A DNA stretch of 64,000 nucleotides from Aromatoleum diolicum (GTDB taxonomy: Bacteria > Pseudomonadota > Gammaproteobacteria > Burkholderiales > Rhodocyclaceae): contig NZ_WTVQ01000007.1 of assembly GCF_012910955.1 (NCBI RefSeq), positions 62,001 through 126,000 on the forward strand. The letters run 5' to 3'. This document shows, piece by piece, positions 17,675-26,658 of this stretch. The notes under the pieces are model-generated. The model saw nothing but the letters and a program-made list of their open reading frames with translations. It had not been told where the DNA came from and searched no databases. Positions within the stretch are counted from its first letter, which is position 1; the number at the start of each line of letters is the position of its first letter. The position numbers and the translations under genes are program-made.

Positions 17675-19186
17675 ATGAGCAGAGAAAACCGCGTCCATTG
17701 CGCCGCCCTGCGCGGCAAGATCATGCCGGCCGAAGCGGCGGCGAGCCTGATCCCTTCCGGGGTGAATGTCGGCATGAGCGGCTTCACCGGGTCGGGTTAT
17801 CCGAAGGCGGTGCCGTCGGCGCTCGCGAAGCGCATCATGGACGCCAACCTGTACGGCAAACGCTTCAAGATCGGCGTGTGGACCGGGGCGTCGACGGCAC
17901 CCGATCTGGACGGCGCGCTGGCGATGGTCGATGGTATCGAGATGCGCCTGCCCTACCAGTCGGACCCGACCTGCCGCAAGCGCATCAACGCCGGCGAGAT
18001 GGAGTACATCGACATCCACTTGTCGCATGTCGCGCAGTTCGTGTGGTCCGGCTTTCTCGGCAAGCTCGACATCGCGGTGGTCGAGGTCGCCGGCATCCTC
18101 GAGGACGGGCAGCTGATTCCGTCCTCGTCGGTGGGCAACAACAAGACCTGGCTGGACCAGGCCGACAAGGTCATCCTGGAAGTGAATTCGTGGCAGAACC
18201 TTCATCTGGAAGGCATGCACGACATCTATTACGGCACGCAACTGCCGCCGAACCGCCAGCCGATCCCGCTGCTGCGCACCGCCGACCGCATCGGCGAACC
18301 CTACCTGCGCTGCGATCCGGACAAGGTCATCGCGGTGGTCGAGACGCACAGCCCGGACCGCAATTCGGCCTTCGCCGCGCCGGACGAGAACTCGCAGCTG
18401 ATCGCCGGACACATCCTGGAGTTCCTCCAGCATGAAGTGAAGAAGGGCCGCCTGCCGAAGGATCTGCTGCCGCTGCAGTCGGGCGTCGGCAACATCGCCA
18501 ATGCGGTGATGGCGGGGCTCAACGAAGGGCCGTTCGAGAACCTGACCGCCTATACCGAGGTGCTGCAGGACGGCATGCTCGAGATGATCAAGTCGGGCAA
18601 GCTCGCCTGCGCCTCGGCGACCGCCTTTTCGCTGAGCTCCGGCGCGCTGGCCGAGCTGAACGCCGATCTCGATCGCTATCGAGAGCGGATCATCCTGCGG
18701 CCGCAGGAGATCAGCAATCATCCGGAAGTGATCCGCCGCCTGGGCGTGATCGCGATGAACGGCATGATCGAGGCCGACATCTACGGCAACGTGAACTCGA
18801 CGCACGTGATGGGCACCAAGATCATGAACGGCATCGGCGGTTCGGGGGACTTCGCGCGCAACGCCTACCTGTCGATTTTCATGACACCCTCGCAGGCGAA
18901 GAATGGCGCGATCTCCTGCATCGTGCCGATGGCCTCGCATGTCGATCACACCGAGCACGACGTGCAGGTGCTGGTGACCGAGCAGGGACTCGCCGATCTG
19001 CGCGGCCTGTCGCCGAAGCAGCGTGCGCGTACGATCATCGAAAAGTGTGCGCACCCGCAGTTCAAGCCCGCCCTGATGGACTACTACAAACGTGCGCTGG
19101 AGCATTCGCCGGGCAAGCAGACGCCGCATCTGCTCGAAGAGGTGTTCAGCTGGCACCTGCGTGCACTGCGCGGCGAGTCGATGTAA
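17675..19186 (+). CDS. Acetyl-CoA hydrolase/transferase family protein, succinyl-CoA:acetate CoA-transferase type
   Basis: A 503-aa two-domain class I CoA-transferase similar to AarC/ScpC proteins, which move CoA between succinyl-CoA (or propionyl-CoA) and acetate. Glu295 in AYTEVLQDGM is at the position of the catalytic glutamate that forms the acyl-glutamyl thioester. VGNIANAVMAGL and the C-terminal EQGLADLRGLSPKQRA are family landmarks. ATG 17675 is where homology begins; the frame is open upstream without a better start. It stands alone, divergent from the LysR gene. Confidence 0.93.
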   Translation: MSRENRVHCAALRGKIMPAEAAASLIPSGVNVGMSGFTGSGYPKAVPSALAKRIMDANLYGKRFKIGVWTGASTAPDLDGALAMVDGIEMRLPYQSDPTCRKRINAGEMEYIDIHLSHVAQFVWSGFLGKLDIAVVEVAGILEDGQLIPSSSVGNNKTWLDQADKVILEVNSWQNLHLEGMHDIYYGTQLPPNRQPIPLLRTADRIGEPYLRCDPDKVIAVVETHSPDRNSAFAAPDENSQLIAGHILEFLQHEVKKGRLPKDLLPLQSGVGNIANAVMAGLNEGPFENLTAYTEVLQDGMLEMIKSGKLACASATAFSLSSGALAELNADLDRYRERIILRPQEISNHPEVIRRLGVIAMNGMIEADIYGNVNSTHVMGTKIMNGIGGSGDFARNAYLSIFMTPSQAKNGAISCIVPMASHVDHTEHDVQVLVTEQGLADLRGLSPKQRARTIIEKCAHPQFKPALMDYYKRALEHSPGKQTPHLLEEVFSWHLRALRGESM

Positions 19187-19341
19187 GGCCCGCTGTGGCA
19201 GTTGTCGGGTTTCATGAAGCAGTGCACGGTCGATGACCGGTGGATTTTGCCGGTGCCGGATTTGCAGATAACATGCTGCGTCCGGCTGCCCGTCGCCCGC
19301 GGCGATCGGGCGAATCCTCCCTTTTCAGGAAACCCTCGAAC

Positions 19342-20853
19342 ATGAACAAACCCGCCAAGATCGCACTCGTCGTGGCGTCGCTCGGCCTCGCGTGGCCTGC
19401 TGCGTCGTGGATGCTCGGCAAGCAGATCGAAAATGGCCTCGACACGCAATACCAGCAGCTGGCCGGGCTGCCCTATCTCAAGGTGGTCGAGCGCAAGTTC
19501 GCGCGCGGGGTGTTCCATTCGACCGAAGTGGTGAGCTTCGAGCTCAATGGCGAGTTGTTGCGCGAACTCGCCAAGGCCGGTGCGGAGGGGGCGGACGTGG
19601 CGGCGCTGCAGGATGCGCCGGCCGACGTCCCGGCGGCGCCGGTGCGTTTCACGATGCATTCCGAGATTACGCACGGCCCGCTGCCGGGGCTGACGACCGT
19701 CGCGGCTGCGGTGGCCGACAGCGAGCTGGTGCTGGACGAGGCCATGCAGAAGGAGCTCGCCGTGCTGTTCGGCGACAAGAAGCCGCTGCAGCTGAACACG
19801 GTGTATCGCTTTGACGGCGGTGGCAAGGCGACGCTGAGCAGTCCGGCATTTGCTGCGACGGTGGCGGCTGCGGATGGCGGCGAGCAGCGCGTGGCATGGC
19901 AGGGGGTAACGGCGACTGTCGATTTTGCCAAAGGCATGCAGCGCTACACCATGCGCGGCGACGCGCCGGGGCTCGAAATCCAGGACACGGCATCGCATCT
20001 GGTGCTGTCTGGCATGCAGCTGGAAGGGGATCAGCAGCGGATTTTCGATGATGAACCGCTGCTTTACGCCGGGACGCAGAAGTTCGTCATCGGGGAACTG
20101 AAATTCACGGGGCGGGGTGACGCCGATGGCGACGCTCAGGCGGAATCGGTGCAGGTGAAACAGCTCGTGTACGACATTGCGATGCCGTCGCAGGGCGAGT
20201 TCGTCGACATCACGGCGAAGCTGGGAGCCGAAGTGGTGCAGGTCGGCGAGAAGAATTACGGTCCGGCGCACTACGACCTGAGCTTCAGCCACCTGCATGC
20301 GCGTAGCGTCGCGCAACTGTCGCGCGCGGCGATGAACATGTATTCCGAGGCGTCGCTGCAACTCGCGCGCGAGGGGCAGTCCGAGGCCGTACTGGCGACG
20401 CTGATGGATCCGGCACTCGACCTGCTGGCGCACAACCCGGAAATCAGCATTGACCGCATCAGCTTCCGGAGCCCGCATGGCGAGGCCATGGTGTCCGCGC
20501 GCGTGCGCTCCAATGGTCTGCAGCCGGAAGACCTGGGCAATCCGCTGGCACTGATCGGCAAGCTTGAAGTGACTGGCCAAATGTCGCTGCCCGAGCCACT
20601 GCTCGCGGAGCTTCAGGGAGCCGGCGCCGAATCGGCGCAAGAAGCTGCGCTGAGCGCTTCGATTCTGGAAGGTCAACTTGCGGGCTATGCCGCGCAGGGT
20701 CTGCTGCTGCGCGAGCAGGGCTTCGTCAAGTCGATGCTCGAGTTCAAGAGCGGACAGCTGAAAGTGAACGGCAAGGTGGTCAATCCCTTCGCGCTGGCGG
20801 CACCGGCGCAAGCATATGAGGAAGCGGAAGGGCTGGAGCCGGAGGCACGCTGA
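19342..20853 (+). CDS. DUF945 (YdgA-like) envelope protein
   Basis: A 503-aa protein with an N-terminal signal or anchor (residues about 5-22, KIALVVASLGLAWPAASWML) followed by a YdgA-type beta-rich domain. Opening motifs of the family are IENGLDTQYQQLAGLPYLKV and RKFARGVFHSTEVVSFEL; the C-terminus ends QGLLLREQGFVKSMLEFKSG, then LKVNGKVVNP. Family members are inner-membrane anchored periplasmic proteins of unknown function. It is convergent with dinB. Confidence 0.85.
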   Translation: MNKPAKIALVVASLGLAWPAASWMLGKQIENGLDTQYQQLAGLPYLKVVERKFARGVFHSTEVVSFELNGELLRELAKAGAEGADVAALQDAPADVPAAPVRFTMHSEITHGPLPGLTTVAAAVADSELVLDEAMQKELAVLFGDKKPLQLNTVYRFDGGGKATLSSPAFAATVAAADGGEQRVAWQGVTATVDFAKGMQRYTMRGDAPGLEIQDTASHLVLSGMQLEGDQQRIFDDEPLLYAGTQKFVIGELKFTGRGDADGDAQAESVQVKQLVYDIAMPSQGEFVDITAKLGAEVVQVGEKNYGPAHYDLSFSHLHARSVAQLSRAAMNMYSEASLQLAREGQSEAVLATLMDPALDLLAHNPEISIDRISFRSPHGEAMVSARVRSNGLQPEDLGNPLALIGKLEVTGQMSLPEPLLAELQGAGAESAQEAALSASILEGQLAGYAAQGLLLREQGFVKSMLEFKSGQLKVNGKVVNPFALAAPAQAYEEAEGLEPEAR

Positions 20854-20915
20854 GCACTGTTGCAGCGGACCCGGTGCGCCAACGGACCGGGTGCATTCGA
20901 CGTCGTTCTGCGCGT

Positions 20916-22055
20916 TCAGTCGAACAGCCGCAGATTTCCCCCCGGTTCGGGCCCTCTGGCGCCCGGCTCACCGGGGGGCGTCAGGGTGCCGACCCTGACT
21001 CCCAGTAGCCGCAGGCGGCGGTCCAGCGGCACGCGCCGCAGACACGCGCGCACCGCCGCGAGTATCGTCTGCGCGTCGTCGGTCGCCTGTTCCAGCGTCG
21101 TGTCGCGTGTCACGGTGCGAAAGTCGTCGTAGCGCAATTTCAAGCCGATGGTGCGGCCGACGTAGCCTTTGCGTTCGAGATCGCCGGCAACCCGTTCGCA
21201 CAGGGACAGCAGGATGCGTGTGAGCTCTTCGCGGTCGGCCTTCGCGTCGAGGTCGCGTTCGAAGGTCGTCTCGCGGCTGATCGATTTCGTCTCGCGCTCG
21301 GTGACCACCGGACGCTCGTCGCGGCCGTGCGCCGCATCATTGAGCCAGCGCCCGTAGTGCTGGCCGAATTCGCGGATCAGCATCTCAGGCGCCGCCGCCG
21401 CGAGCTCGCCGATGGTGTGGATGCCGAGCGCTTCGAGCCTGGCGCCGGCGCGCGGGCCGATGCCGTTGATCTTGCGTGCGGGCAGCGGCCAGATGCGCGT
21501 CGGTATGTCGGCGAAGTCGAGCACGGTGAGGCCGTCGGGCTTCTGCAGGTCGGAGGCGATTTTCGACAGCAGCTTGTTGGGCGTGACGCCGATCGAGCAC
21601 GACAGGCCGGTGGCAGCGCGCACCGCGTCCTTGATGCGCTGCGCGAGCGCGACGGTTTCGCCGGGCCGCTCGGTGAGGTCGATATAGATCTCGTCGATGC
21701 CACGGTCCTCGATGTGCGGGGCGATCTCGGCCACCGTCGCCTTGAACAGCCGCGAGTAGCGCACGTAATCATCGAAATTGGCGGGCAGCAGGATGGCATC
21801 GGGCGCGAGTGCCGCCGCCTTCATCAGCCCGCTGCCGGAATGCACGCCGAGCGCACGCGCAGCATAGGTCGCCGTGGTCGCGACGCCGCGCCCGACATAG
21901 TCGCGCAGGCGCGGAAAATCCTCGCCGGACGTGGGCGCGAGCGTGCCGCGCCGCCCGCCGACGACGACCGGCAGGCCGGTGAGCTGGGGGTAGCGCAGCA
22001 GTTCGACCGACGCGAAGAAGGCGTCCATGTCGAGGTGGGCGATGCGGCGTTGCAT
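20916..22055 (-). CDS. dinB: DNA polymerase IV (Y-family translesion polymerase)
   Basis: A 379-aa protein with the Y-family catalytic residues: the metal-binding Asp in AHLDMDAFFASVELLRYP at the N-terminus and RGIDEIYIDLT at the second catalytic site. The helix-hairpin-helix segment INGIGPRAGARLEALGI and a little-finger domain follow. It extends lesion-containing or misaligned primers and lacks proofreading. The last residues replace the usual beta-clamp box with GGNLRLFD, which still resembles a QLxLF-type clamp-binding tail. No LexA box is obvious upstream. Confidence 0.95.
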   Translation of the reverse strand: MQRRIAHLDMDAFFASVELLRYPQLTGLPVVVGGRRGTLAPTSGEDFPRLRDYVGRGVATTATYAARALGVHSGSGLMKAAALAPDAILLPANFDDYVRYSRLFKATVAEIAPHIEDRGIDEIYIDLTERPGETVALAQRIKDAVRAATGLSCSIGVTPNKLLSKIASDLQKPDGLTVLDFADIPTRIWPLPARKINGIGPRAGARLEALGIHTIGELAAAAPEMLIREFGQHYGRWLNDAAHGRDERPVVTERETKSISRETTFERDLDAKADREELTRILLSLCERVAGDLERKGYVGRTIGLKLRYDDFRTVTRDTTLEQATDDAQTILAAVRACLRRVPLDRRLRLLGVRVGTLTPPGEPGARGPEPGGNLRLFD

Positions 22056-22110
22056 GGGCTTGCGTCGGACCGTGCCGCGGCCCCGTGGGCCGGGAGCGGC
22101 CGGGACGGCG

Positions 22111-22569
22111 TCAGTTGGACAGCGTCGGCGCGCGTTTCAGCAGGTGGTTGCCAATGTACGACGCCACCGCGTCACCGTGCTGATTGACCGTCTTGTACAG
22201 CAAGCGCGCAATGCCGCGCTCGGGCTTGGAGCGCGAGGGCTTCACTTCCAGCACTTCGATTTCGGCATGCAGGGTGTCGCCGGGGCGCACCGGCGCGAGC
22301 CAGCGCAGCTCGTCGATGCCGGGCGAGCCGATGCTCGATTCGACGATGATGCCGGTCTGGATGAAGAGGCGAAAGGTCAGTGCAACCGTCTGGAAACCGC
22401 TCGCGATCAGGCCGCCGTAGGGCGAGCGAGCGGCGGCGTCAGTATCGAGGTGGAAAGGCTGCGGGTCGTACATCATCGCGAAATCGATGATCTGCGCTTC
22501 GGTCAGCGTGATGCCCGCGGTGACGAAGCGTTCGCCGGGCGTGAAGTCGTCAAGGTAACGGTGATGCAT
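22111..22569 (-). CDS. MaoC-family (R)-hydratase-like dehydratase
   Basis: A 152-aa hot-dog fold protein. DFTPGERFVTAGITLTEAQI and FAMMYDPQPFHLDTDAAARS contain the MaoC hydratase signature with Asp and His. The C-terminal half holds LRWLAPVRPGDTLHAEIEVL. Likely hydrates an enoyl-CoA. ATG 22569 has GAGG upstream; an in-frame start 13 codons earlier is less supported. It follows the CoA-transferase gene by 85 bp on the same strand, with a hairpin between them. Confidence 0.85.
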   Translation of the reverse strand: MHHRYLDDFTPGERFVTAGITLTEAQIIDFAMMYDPQPFHLDTDAAARSPYGGLIASGFQTVALTFRLFIQTGIIVESSIGSPGIDELRWLAPVRPGDTLHAEIEVLEVKPSRSKPERGIARLLYKTVNQHGDAVASYIGNHLLKRAPTLSN

Positions 22570-22619
22570 GGCCTGCCTCGCAGTGATCAGCCGGATATTG
22601 TGGGCCATCGTGGCGGTTT

Positions 22620-22645
22620 GCGGGGCGCCGGTGCGGCCGCCCCGC
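22620..22645. terminator. GC hairpin between the CoA-transferase and MaoC genes
   Basis: GCGGGGCG and CGCCCCGC flank a ten-base loop just after the CoA-transferase stop. No U tract follows on the minus strand, so it probably attenuates or protects rather than stops transcription. Confidence 0.3.
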
Positions 22646-22654
22646 GCTACCGCG

Positions 22655-23950
22655 TCACAGCAGGTTCATGCGCCGCGCAGCCTCGCGCAGTTCGCCACGG
22701 AAGTCCGGGTGCGCGATGCCGATCAGCGCCTCGCAACGCTGTTTGGCGCTCTTGCCGCGCAATTGTGCGACGCCGTGCTCGGTGACGACGTAGTTGATGT
22801 CGTTCTTGCTGGTGGTGACGTGCGTGCCGGGAGTCAGCGTCGGCACGATGCGCGAGATGGTGTCGTCCTTGGCCGTCGAGGGCAGCACGATGAAGGCCTT
22901 GCCGTCGCGCGACCGGTTGGCGGCGCGCACGAAATCGACCTGCCCGCCGGTGCCCGAATAGGGCGAGAAGCCGAGGCTTTCCGAGCCGCACTGGCCGAGG
23001 AAGTCGATCTGCATGGTGGCGTTGATCGCCATCAGCTTGTCGTTGCGTGCCGCGTAGTACGGGTCGTTGGTGACGTCGACGGGATGCATTTCGAGCGCCG
23101 GGTTGCGGTGCATGTACTGGTAGAGCTTGTTCGAGCCGAGCGCGAAGGTCGCGAGGATCTTGCCGGGCTTGAGCGTCTTGCGCCGGTTGGTGACGGCACC
23201 GGATTCGATCAGCGTGAGGATGCCGTCGCCGATCATCTCGGTGTGGATGCCGAGGTCGTGCTTGTGCTTGAGCTGCATCACGACGGCGTCGGGGATGCCG
23301 CCATACCCGATTTGCAGCGTCGAACCGTCATCGATCAGGTCGGCGACGTACTTGCCGATCGCTTCCTGCACCGGGCCGATCTTCGGCAGTCCGACTTCGA
23401 GGATCGGCGCGTCGCTTTCGACCAGCGCCGTGACCCGCGAGATGTGAACGTGGCAGTCGCCGTAGGCGAAGGGGACGTTGGGGTTTACTTCGAGCACCAC
23501 CACGCGCGCCTTCTTCACTGCCGCCATGGTGTAGTCGGGGCCGAGCGACAGCGCGAAGTAGCCATGTTCGTCCATCGGCGAAGCCATCGAGAACACGACG
23601 TCGGCGGGCGTCAGGCCGCGCTCGATGAGCTGGGGGATCTCCGAAAAGTAGTTCGGAATGAAATCGACCCAGCCGGCCTGGCCGCCCGCGCGCGAGGCGC
23701 CGCCGAAAAAATATGCGGTGTGGCGCACGTTGGCGACGGTTTCCGGATCGAAGTAGGCGTATTTCCGTAGCGGCAGGATCTGGCTGACGGTGACGCCCTG
23801 CAGGCTGTGGCGGCGTTCCGAGAGCGCTTCGAGCAGCGCCGGCGGTTCACCGACGCCGGTCGGAACAACGATGGTGTCGCCCGATTTCACGAGTCCGGCG
23901 GCATCTGCGGCGCTCATGCGCTTCTGCTGGTACTGGCTGTGTACGCTCAT
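22655..23950 (-). CDS. Acetyl-CoA hydrolase/transferase family protein (4-hydroxybutyrate/butyryl-CoA:acetate CoA-transferase type)
   Basis: A 431-aa class I CoA-transferase, shorter and distinct from the one at 17675. Glu238 in IHTEMIGDGI is the catalytic glutamate, at the number used in characterised 4-hydroxybutyrate CoA-transferases. GYGGIPDAVV and VVTEHGVAQLRGKSAKQRCE are family motifs. It should exchange CoA between acetate and a short-chain acyl or hydroxyacyl-CoA. A TATAAT -10 box and an 18-bp inverted repeat shared with the actP promoter lie upstream. MaoC follows it. Confidence 0.92.
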   Translation of the reverse strand: MSVHSQYQQKRMSAADAAGLVKSGDTIVVPTGVGEPPALLEALSERRHSLQGVTVSQILPLRKYAYFDPETVANVRHTAYFFGGASRAGGQAGWVDFIPNYFSEIPQLIERGLTPADVVFSMASPMDEHGYFALSLGPDYTMAAVKKARVVVLEVNPNVPFAYGDCHVHISRVTALVESDAPILEVGLPKIGPVQEAIGKYVADLIDDGSTLQIGYGGIPDAVVMQLKHKHDLGIHTEMIGDGILTLIESGAVTNRRKTLKPGKILATFALGSNKLYQYMHRNPALEMHPVDVTNDPYYAARNDKLMAINATMQIDFLGQCGSESLGFSPYSGTGGQVDFVRAANRSRDGKAFIVLPSTAKDDTISRIVPTLTPGTHVTTSKNDINYVVTEHGVAQLRGKSAKQRCEALIGIAHPDFRGELREAARRMNLL

Positions 23951-23998
23951 GACCTTTCTCTCCCCAACTTCGGTTGTTTGTGTGTCGAATCGGGCGCG

Positions 23999-24029
23999 AT
24001 TATAGTCGCGTCCATACTGGTGCGTATGG
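23999..24029 (-). promoter_or_regulatory. Promoter with CCATAC-N6-GTATGG operator
   Basis: On the minus strand a perfect -10 box TATAAT (24004-23999) lies 7 bp downstream of the inverted repeat CCATAC-N6-GTATGG (24029-24012). With a 17-bp spacer the -35 position falls inside the repeat and reads ATACGC, far from TTGACA. Further GTATGG-like half-sites lie at 24034-24050. The same repeat is found at 47767-47784 before the DUF485-actP operon. Confidence 0.65.
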
Positions 24030-24069
24030 CAAACGTACGGATGCGTATGGGCGAATCGATTGGCTCCGA

Positions 24070-25077
24070 CTATCGGCGAGGCGATGGTCCGCACGGCGCG
24101 CAGGGGCTGCGGTGGAAAACCCGATCCTCGTCCGCGTCGGCCGGTTCGTCGTCGCTCGTGTCGGCGAGCACCGCGGCGATGTAGTCGGTGGGCAGGCCGT
24201 GGCGGCGGGCGAGTTCGTCGACCGTCTCGCCGCTCGTGCGGATCGCTGCGAACCAGCCGTCGAGGCCGGTCGACAGCGAACGGCCGGCCTTTTCGCCGTC
24301 GCGCGTATCGCCCGATTCGACATTGTACTTGTTCGCATAGCCGCGCGGCGTGACCATCAGGCCGTCGCGCACGAAGGTGTTGGAGTTGCCGATCAGCACC
24401 GTGCTGAGCATGCCGATCTCGCATTCCGTCATTGCGGCGAGCGTGGTGAACTCGATGCGCTGCTTCGGCCGGTAGGCGGACTTCACGATTGCGACCGGCG
24501 TGTCCGGGCGGCGGTGCGCGAGGAACAGGCGCTGCGCCTCGACGATCTGGCGTGCGCGGCGGCCGCTCTTCGGGTTGTACAGCGCGACGACGAAGTCGGC
24601 GGCGGCCGCGGCGTTGAGACGCCGGGCGATCGCCGGCCAGGGGGTGAGCAAGTCCGACAGCGAGATCGCGCAGAAGTCGTGCGTCAGCGGCGCGCCGACG
24701 AGGGCGGCACAGGTGTTGAGCGCGGAGGCGCCGGGGATGATCTCGACTTCGATGTCGGAGTCCGGCGTCCAGCCCGCCTGGAACAGCACTTCGAAGGTCG
24801 GGCCGGCCATGCCGTACACGCCGGCGTCGCCGGACGAGATCAGCGCGACCTTCTTGCCCTGCTTCGCGCGGTCCAGCGCCTCGATGGCGCGGTCGAGTTC
24901 CTCGGTCATTGACTTCTTCACCACCTCCTTGCCTTCGACGAGGTCGGCGACGAGGCGGATGTAGGTGACGTAGCCGATGATGGTGTCGGCCTCGGCGATC
25001 GCGGCGCGTGCGCGCCCGCTCATATGTTCGACACTGCCGGGCCCGAGGCCCACCAGCATGATCTTGCCTGTGGTCAT
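24070..25077 (-). CDS. cobJ: Precorrin-3B / cobalt-factor III C17-methyltransferase
   Basis: A 335-aa SAM-dependent tetrapyrrole methylase (CobJ/CbiH) that methylates C17 with ring contraction. Landmarks are MLVGLGPGSVEHMSGRARAA, ISSGDAGVYGMAGP (SAM site), IPGASALNTCAALVGAPLTH and VALYNPKSGRR. The family is normally about 240-260 aa. This one has roughly 70 extra C-terminal residues, including SGETVDELARRHGLPTDYIA, which has a helix-turn-helix-like look. Last gene of the riboswitch-led operon; a REP-like element lies between cbtA and cobJ. ATG 25077 is chosen by homology. Confidence 0.94.
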   Translation of the reverse strand: MTTGKIMLVGLGPGSVEHMSGRARAAIAEADTIIGYVTYIRLVADLVEGKEVVKKSMTEELDRAIEALDRAKQGKKVALISSGDAGVYGMAGPTFEVLFQAGWTPDSDIEVEIIPGASALNTCAALVGAPLTHDFCAISLSDLLTPWPAIARRLNAAAAADFVVALYNPKSGRRARQIVEAQRLFLAHRRPDTPVAIVKSAYRPKQRIEFTTLAAMTECEIGMLSTVLIGNSNTFVRDGLMVTPRGYANKYNVESGDTRDGEKAGRSLSTGLDGWFAAIRTSGETVDELARRHGLPTDYIAAVLADTSDDEPADADEDRVFHRSPCAPCGPSPRR

Positions 25078-25117
25078 GATGTTGTTGTTCTCTCTGTCGT
25101 TGGAGTAAGAGTCATAT

Positions 25118-25236
25118 CCGTAGGGCGGATGAGCCGGAATTTGGCAACCGCGCCGCCGCATGTGTTATCGATGACTATCCATGCGGCGGAAGGCGCTTCG
25201 CCTTTGGCTACGCCGAAACTTCGTTTTCCGCCCTAT
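25118..25236. repeat. REP-like imperfect palindromic element
   Basis: The outer ends are TAGGGCGGA (25121) and TCCGCCCTA (25227). An inner pair, CGCCGCCGCATG and CATGCGGCGGAAGGCG, flanks a short centre. TAGGGCGGAT-type ends belong to a widespread class of intergenic repeats. The right end supplies the TAG stop codon of cbtA (25233-25235), so the element is inserted flush with that gene. Confidence 0.6.
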
Positions 25237-26012
25237 GCCTGGGCGGGAGCGCCGAGCGTCGCCAGTGCCGGGCGCACCCAGCGGGCGACAGCCCAGCCGG
25301 CGAGGCTGCCGAGGGCAAGCCATTCGGTGGCGCTGGAGATCGCGGTGGCGATGGCAAACTGTCCGGCGAGGGCCTCCATCGTGTGCTCGGCGTCGGCGCT
25401 GTAGCCCGAGTAGGCGCCGACATCGAGGTGCGGCGCGCCGACGACGAAGGGCAGCGCCAGCACGGCGAGGCCCAGCCAGCGCGTGCGCTGCGGGACGAAG
25501 ACGAGCAGCGCGAGGCCCGCGGCAGTGCTGCCTGCGGCGAGCAGCCACCAGCTTTGACGGGCGTCGAGCGGGGCGGCGGCGGCCCCGGGGATCTCCGGCG
25601 GCAGGCCGAGGGCCGGCGCGACAAAGACGCACGCAAAGCCGGCGGCGCCCCACAGCAGGCCCGTGCGGGCCGAGGCGAGCGGCCGGCCGCGCAGGTGCTC
25701 CCAGGTCGTGATGGCGGCGACCAGGATCAAGCCGAAGCCGATCGCAGTCGTCACGTTGGCAATGGCGGTCCACAGGTGCCGTTCGGCCCCGTCCTCGGGC
25801 GCCCACGCGCCCTCATCATGCTCGTGCTGTTCCTCATGGGCAGTTGCGAGCAGATGCTCCTCGTGCTCCGTGGAATGCGGGACGGCAGCCGATTCGAGGA
25901 CTTCGGCAGCGGCAATGATGGGGATGACCTGCCAGTGCTGCACGGCACTCACGAGCAGGCCGGCCAGCGCCCCGACCAGCAGGGCGCACAGGACGATGCG
26001 GCGGAACAGCAT
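25233..26012 (-). CDS. cbtA: CbtA family cobalt transporter subunit
   Basis: A 259-aa membrane protein with about five or six hydrophobic segments, starting RRIVLCALLVGALAGLLVSA. A periplasmic-type loop rich in His and Glu follows the first segment (EHEEHLLATAHEEQHEHDEG), fitting metal capture. CbtA/CbtB are predicted B12-regulated cobalt transporters, known largely from riboswitch comparative genomics. It follows cbtB in a B12 riboswitch operon, which supports cobalt as substrate. The stop codon lies inside the REP-like element. Confidence 0.9.
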   Translation of the reverse strand: MLFRRIVLCALLVGALAGLLVSAVQHWQVIPIIAAAEVLESAAVPHSTEHEEHLLATAHEEQHEHDEGAWAPEDGAERHLWTAIANVTTAIGFGLILVAAITTWEHLRGRPLASARTGLLWGAAGFACVFVAPALGLPPEIPGAAAAPLDARQSWWLLAAGSTAAGLALLVFVPQRTRWLGLAVLALPFVVGAPHLDVGAYSGYSADAEHTMEALAGQFAIATAISSATEWLALGSLAGWAVARWVRPALATLGAPAQA

Positions 26013-26026
26013 GTCGGACTCCGCGC

Positions 26027-26212
26027 TTAGTGGCAGGCGAAGACGTTGGCGTGGCGCGTGTCGTGCGCCGCGTTGTGGGCTGCGGCGATGTGGCTGAAGC
26101 CGACGCCGTAGACGATCACGGCGCCGAGCAGCACGGCGGTGAGGACGGGCAGCGCGATCGCCATCAGGGCGCTCTTCGGGCGGGCGATGTGCAGGGTGGC
26201 TTGCTGTTGCAT
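26027..26212 (-). CDS. cbtB: CbtB family cobalt transporter small subunit
   Basis: A 61-aa protein with one transmembrane helix (ALMAIALPVLTAVLLGAVIV) and the C-terminal histidine-rich tail HNAAHDTRHANVFACH, which is the CbtB hallmark and a likely Co(II) ligand set. AAGGAG lies upstream of the ATG. Immediately followed by cbtA. Confidence 0.92.
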   Translation of the reverse strand: MQQQATLHIARPKSALMAIALPVLTAVLLGAVIVYGVGFSHIAAAHNAAHDTRHANVFACH

Positions 26213-26253
26213 GGTGGTTCTCCTTCTTCGATGGGTGTGACAGCGTTTGAAAA

Positions 26254-26658
26254 TCAGTGGGAAGCCGGCATGCGCGCGACCGACACGGTCGCGTTGCGTC
26301 CGTCGGCGCCGCGCAGCTTGTGTTTTTCGACGATCAGCGCCGTGAGATCGGCGCCCGCGGCGAGCAGCGCGGCGGCTTCCGACACAGACGGGGTGCCGGT
26401 GTAGCGGCGTACGGTCTCCGACGGGTTCGGTACCGCGACTGCAGCGAGCGCAGCCGCCGGGTGGAAGTCGATCGTCCAGCCGAGGTGCGCGGCGAGTTCG
26501 AGCAGGCCGGCCTCGTCGGCCTTGAGATCGATGCTCGCCACGGCGCGCACGTCGGCAAGGCGGGCGCCGGCCCGGGCCAGCGCCTCGTCGATGGCCCGGG
26601 CGATGGTCTCCGCGGGCGTGCCGCGGTCGCAGCCGAGGCCTAGTGCAACCTGGATCAC
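26254..26658 (-). CDS. cobE: CobE / CbiG C-terminal domain protein
   Basis: A 134-aa protein matching the C-terminal domain of CbiG (CobE family): VALGLGCDRGTPAETIARAI, DVRAVASIDLKADEAGLLEL and PSVSEAAALLAAGADLTALI. The start is GTG at 26658 with an excellent AGGAGG upstream; it overlaps the stop of the cbiG gene by four bases (GTGA). The normal CbiG polypeptide is thus encoded as two coupled genes. Role in cobalt-precorrin-5A handling is inferred. Confidence 0.88.
   Translation of the reverse strand: MIQVALGLGCDRGTPAETIARAIDEALARAGARLADVRAVASIDLKADEAGLLELAAHLGWTIDFHPAAALAAVAVPNPSETVRRYTGTPSVSEAAALLAAGADLTALIVEKHKLRGADGRNATVSVARMPASH

Noticed and set aside
20869-20892. ACCCGGT/ACCGGGT hairpin between the YdgA-like gene and dinB as terminator
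   Set aside because: Only 7 bp of stem with a 10-base loop and no T tract; too weak to list.
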